Origin: Rubrivivax sp.
Lineage (GTDB): Bacteria; Pseudomonadota; Gammaproteobacteria; Burkholderiales; Burkholderiaceae
Direction of reading: 5' to 3'
DNA: 31,898 bases
Assembly (NCBI GenBank): GCA_016790225.1
Contig: JAEUOZ010000011.1
Span: 1-31,898, forward strand
Shown: in pieces, positions 31,121 through 31,898 of the stretch
Layout of the letters: every line of letters begins with the position of its first letter
How positions within the stretch are numbered: position 1 is the first letter of the stretch
Position numbers and translations under genes: made by a program
Notes under the pieces: generated by a model
What the model was told of the DNA's origin: nothing
Database searches by the model: none
The model's input: only the letters and a program-made list of their open reading frames with translations

Positions 31121-31705
31121 TCAGCCCGCCAGCAGCCGGGTGCCCCAGATGGTCCAGGCGGCCACCGCGGCCCAGGCGATCAACGTGCCCACCAGGTTGC
31201 GGCCGGCGTTGTTCTGCGCGAACAGCGCCCAGTTCCAGTAGGCCACCGGCTTGCCGGCCAGCGGCCAGCCGGGCAGGAAGCGCCGCACCTGGGCGCGGTA
31301 CTCGTCGTAGGGCGCGCCGAAGATCGGCTGCAGGTGCGCCTCTTCGCGCTCGACCCGCGCGTCCATGTACTTCCAGTACACCACCGTGTAGATGAGCAGC
31401 AGCCACCACTGGCCCAGCAGCATCAGGAAGCCGAAGGGGATGAAGAAGCGGCCCAGGTACATCGGGTTGCGCACCATCGTGTAAGGGCCGCGGATGGTGA
31501 GCGTGCTGTTCTTGTCCAGCGAGGCAAAGCACCACAGCTGGATGAACTCGCCCACCATCGACACGACGAAGCCGGCCAGCAGCCATTCGGGCCGGGCGAA
31601 GGGCGCCACCAGCACCAGCACCAGGATGAACAAGGGCTTGCGCGTCTTCACCAGGAAGCTGCGCAGCGCGGGGTTCTGGAACAGCCCTTCCGAGGTTTGC
31701 TTCAT
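31121..31705 (-). CDS. Isoprenylcysteine carboxyl methyltransferase-like membrane protein
   Basis: A 194-residue membrane protein of the ICMT/PEMT-like methyltransferase family. About five hydrophobic segments are seen. The SAM-binding family motif is clear: RGPYTMVRNPMYLGRFF (about residues 72-88), followed by EREEAHLQPIFGAPYDEYRAQVRRFLP (119-145) in the usual order. Bacterial members methylate varied small molecules or lipids, and the substrate here is not known. The ATG at 31705 is the first start. It is 30 bp after the end of the next gene on the same strand, so they likely share a transcript. Confidence 0.88.
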   Translation of the reverse strand: MKQTSEGLFQNPALRSFLVKTRKPLFILVLVLVAPFARPEWLLAGFVVSMVGEFIQLWCFASLDKNSTLTIRGPYTMVRNPMYLGRFFIPFGFLMLLGQWWLLLIYTVVYWKYMDARVEREEAHLQPIFGAPYDEYRAQVRRFLPGWPLAGKPVAYWNWALFAQNNAGRNLVGTLIAWAAVAAWTIWGTRLLAG

Positions 31706-31736
31706 GCCGCCATTGTCGCCCGGCCGTGCGCAGCGC

Positions 31737-31898
31737 CTACTTGCGCAGCCCGAAGTAGCCGCGGAACACCCACAGCCGCCGCCAGCGGTTGATGCGATCG
31801 AAGTGCTCTCGTCGCTGCGCGCCCATCGCCGCCGGCTGGAACTGCAGCCACTTCTTGTAGATGCCGCCCATGTCCAGGCCTTCGAACCAGCGGCGCAG
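31737..31898 (-). CDS. 3' end of an unrecognised gene (cut by the window edge)
   Basis: The last 53 codons of a leftward gene, ending TAG at 31737. The visible end is basic and rich in Trp, Arg and Phe: GLDMGGIYKKWLQFQPAAMG, then RREHFDRINRWRRLWVFRGY and a final FGLRK. It precedes the ICMT-like gene by about 31 bp on the same strand, so an operon is likely. The start and main part are outside the window, and I cannot assign a family. Confidence 0.6.
   Translation of the reverse strand: MRRWFEGLDMGGIYKKWLQFQPAAMGAQRREHFDRINRWRRLWVFRGYFGLRK

Noticed and set aside
1..31898. CRISPR arrays, tRNA and rRNA genes
   Set aside because: No regular spaced repeats and no recognisable tRNA or rRNA sequence were found by reading.

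Overview
The window reads as a high-GC betaproteobacterial chromosome, most likely Burkholderiales (Leptothrix/Rubrivivax/Ideonella-like). The grounds are the base composition, GTG/TTG starts, bfr/bfd type, Porin_4-type porin, aerobic CO-dehydrogenase accessory genes, PEP-CTERM protein and ECF42-type sigma factor. Genus cannot be fixed from the sequence alone. It is densely coded, with no gene-free stretch above 300 bases and no rRNA, tRNA or CRISPR seen.

Region 1 (1-2032): an IS701-like transposase whose element seems to end at 1434, against a CTAG that contains the stop codon of a small secreted protein. Region 2 (2033-9364 and 9619-10626): a molybdenum/tungsten block. It holds a ModA-like lipoprotein translationally coupled to a small molybdopterin-binding-fold protein, a divergent TupA-like tungstate-binding protein with a ModE-like one-component regulator, then a leftward coxM-coxD-coxE-coxG set with xdhC divergent from coxM. 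The catalytic large subunit, the iron-sulfur subunit, tupBC and modBC are all absent from the window. Region 3 (10627-16210): a repeat/hairpin region, the DUF1800/DUF1501 exported pair, a PanE-like reductase and a divergent class II aldolase. Region 4 (16224-17530): divergent bfr and bfd with a Fur-box-like palindrome, and a small membrane protein.

Region 5 (17661-23892) is the most interesting. It is a divergent metal-uptake locus around a Fur/Zur regulator. Leftward: an outer-membrane barrel protein with a His/Glu-rich insert, a ZnuA-like binding protein and a ZnuB-like permease, with no ATPase. Rightward: zur, a 28-codon single-helix membrane peptide overlapping the ATPase start, the ATPase, a second permease and a second binding protein. 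One ATPase may therefore serve two permease/binding-protein sets, with all genes reading away from one palindromic operator candidate.

Region 6 (23896-31898): a general porin, a WS/DGAT-type acyltransferase with a long basic tail, a YCII/DGPF protein with its ECF42 sigma factor, a PEP-CTERM protein behind a perfect LacI-type operator, a DUF2062 protein, an iron-containing alcohol dehydrogenase, an isoprenylcysteine-methyltransferase-like membrane protein, and the 3' end of an unrecognised gene cut by the window edge.
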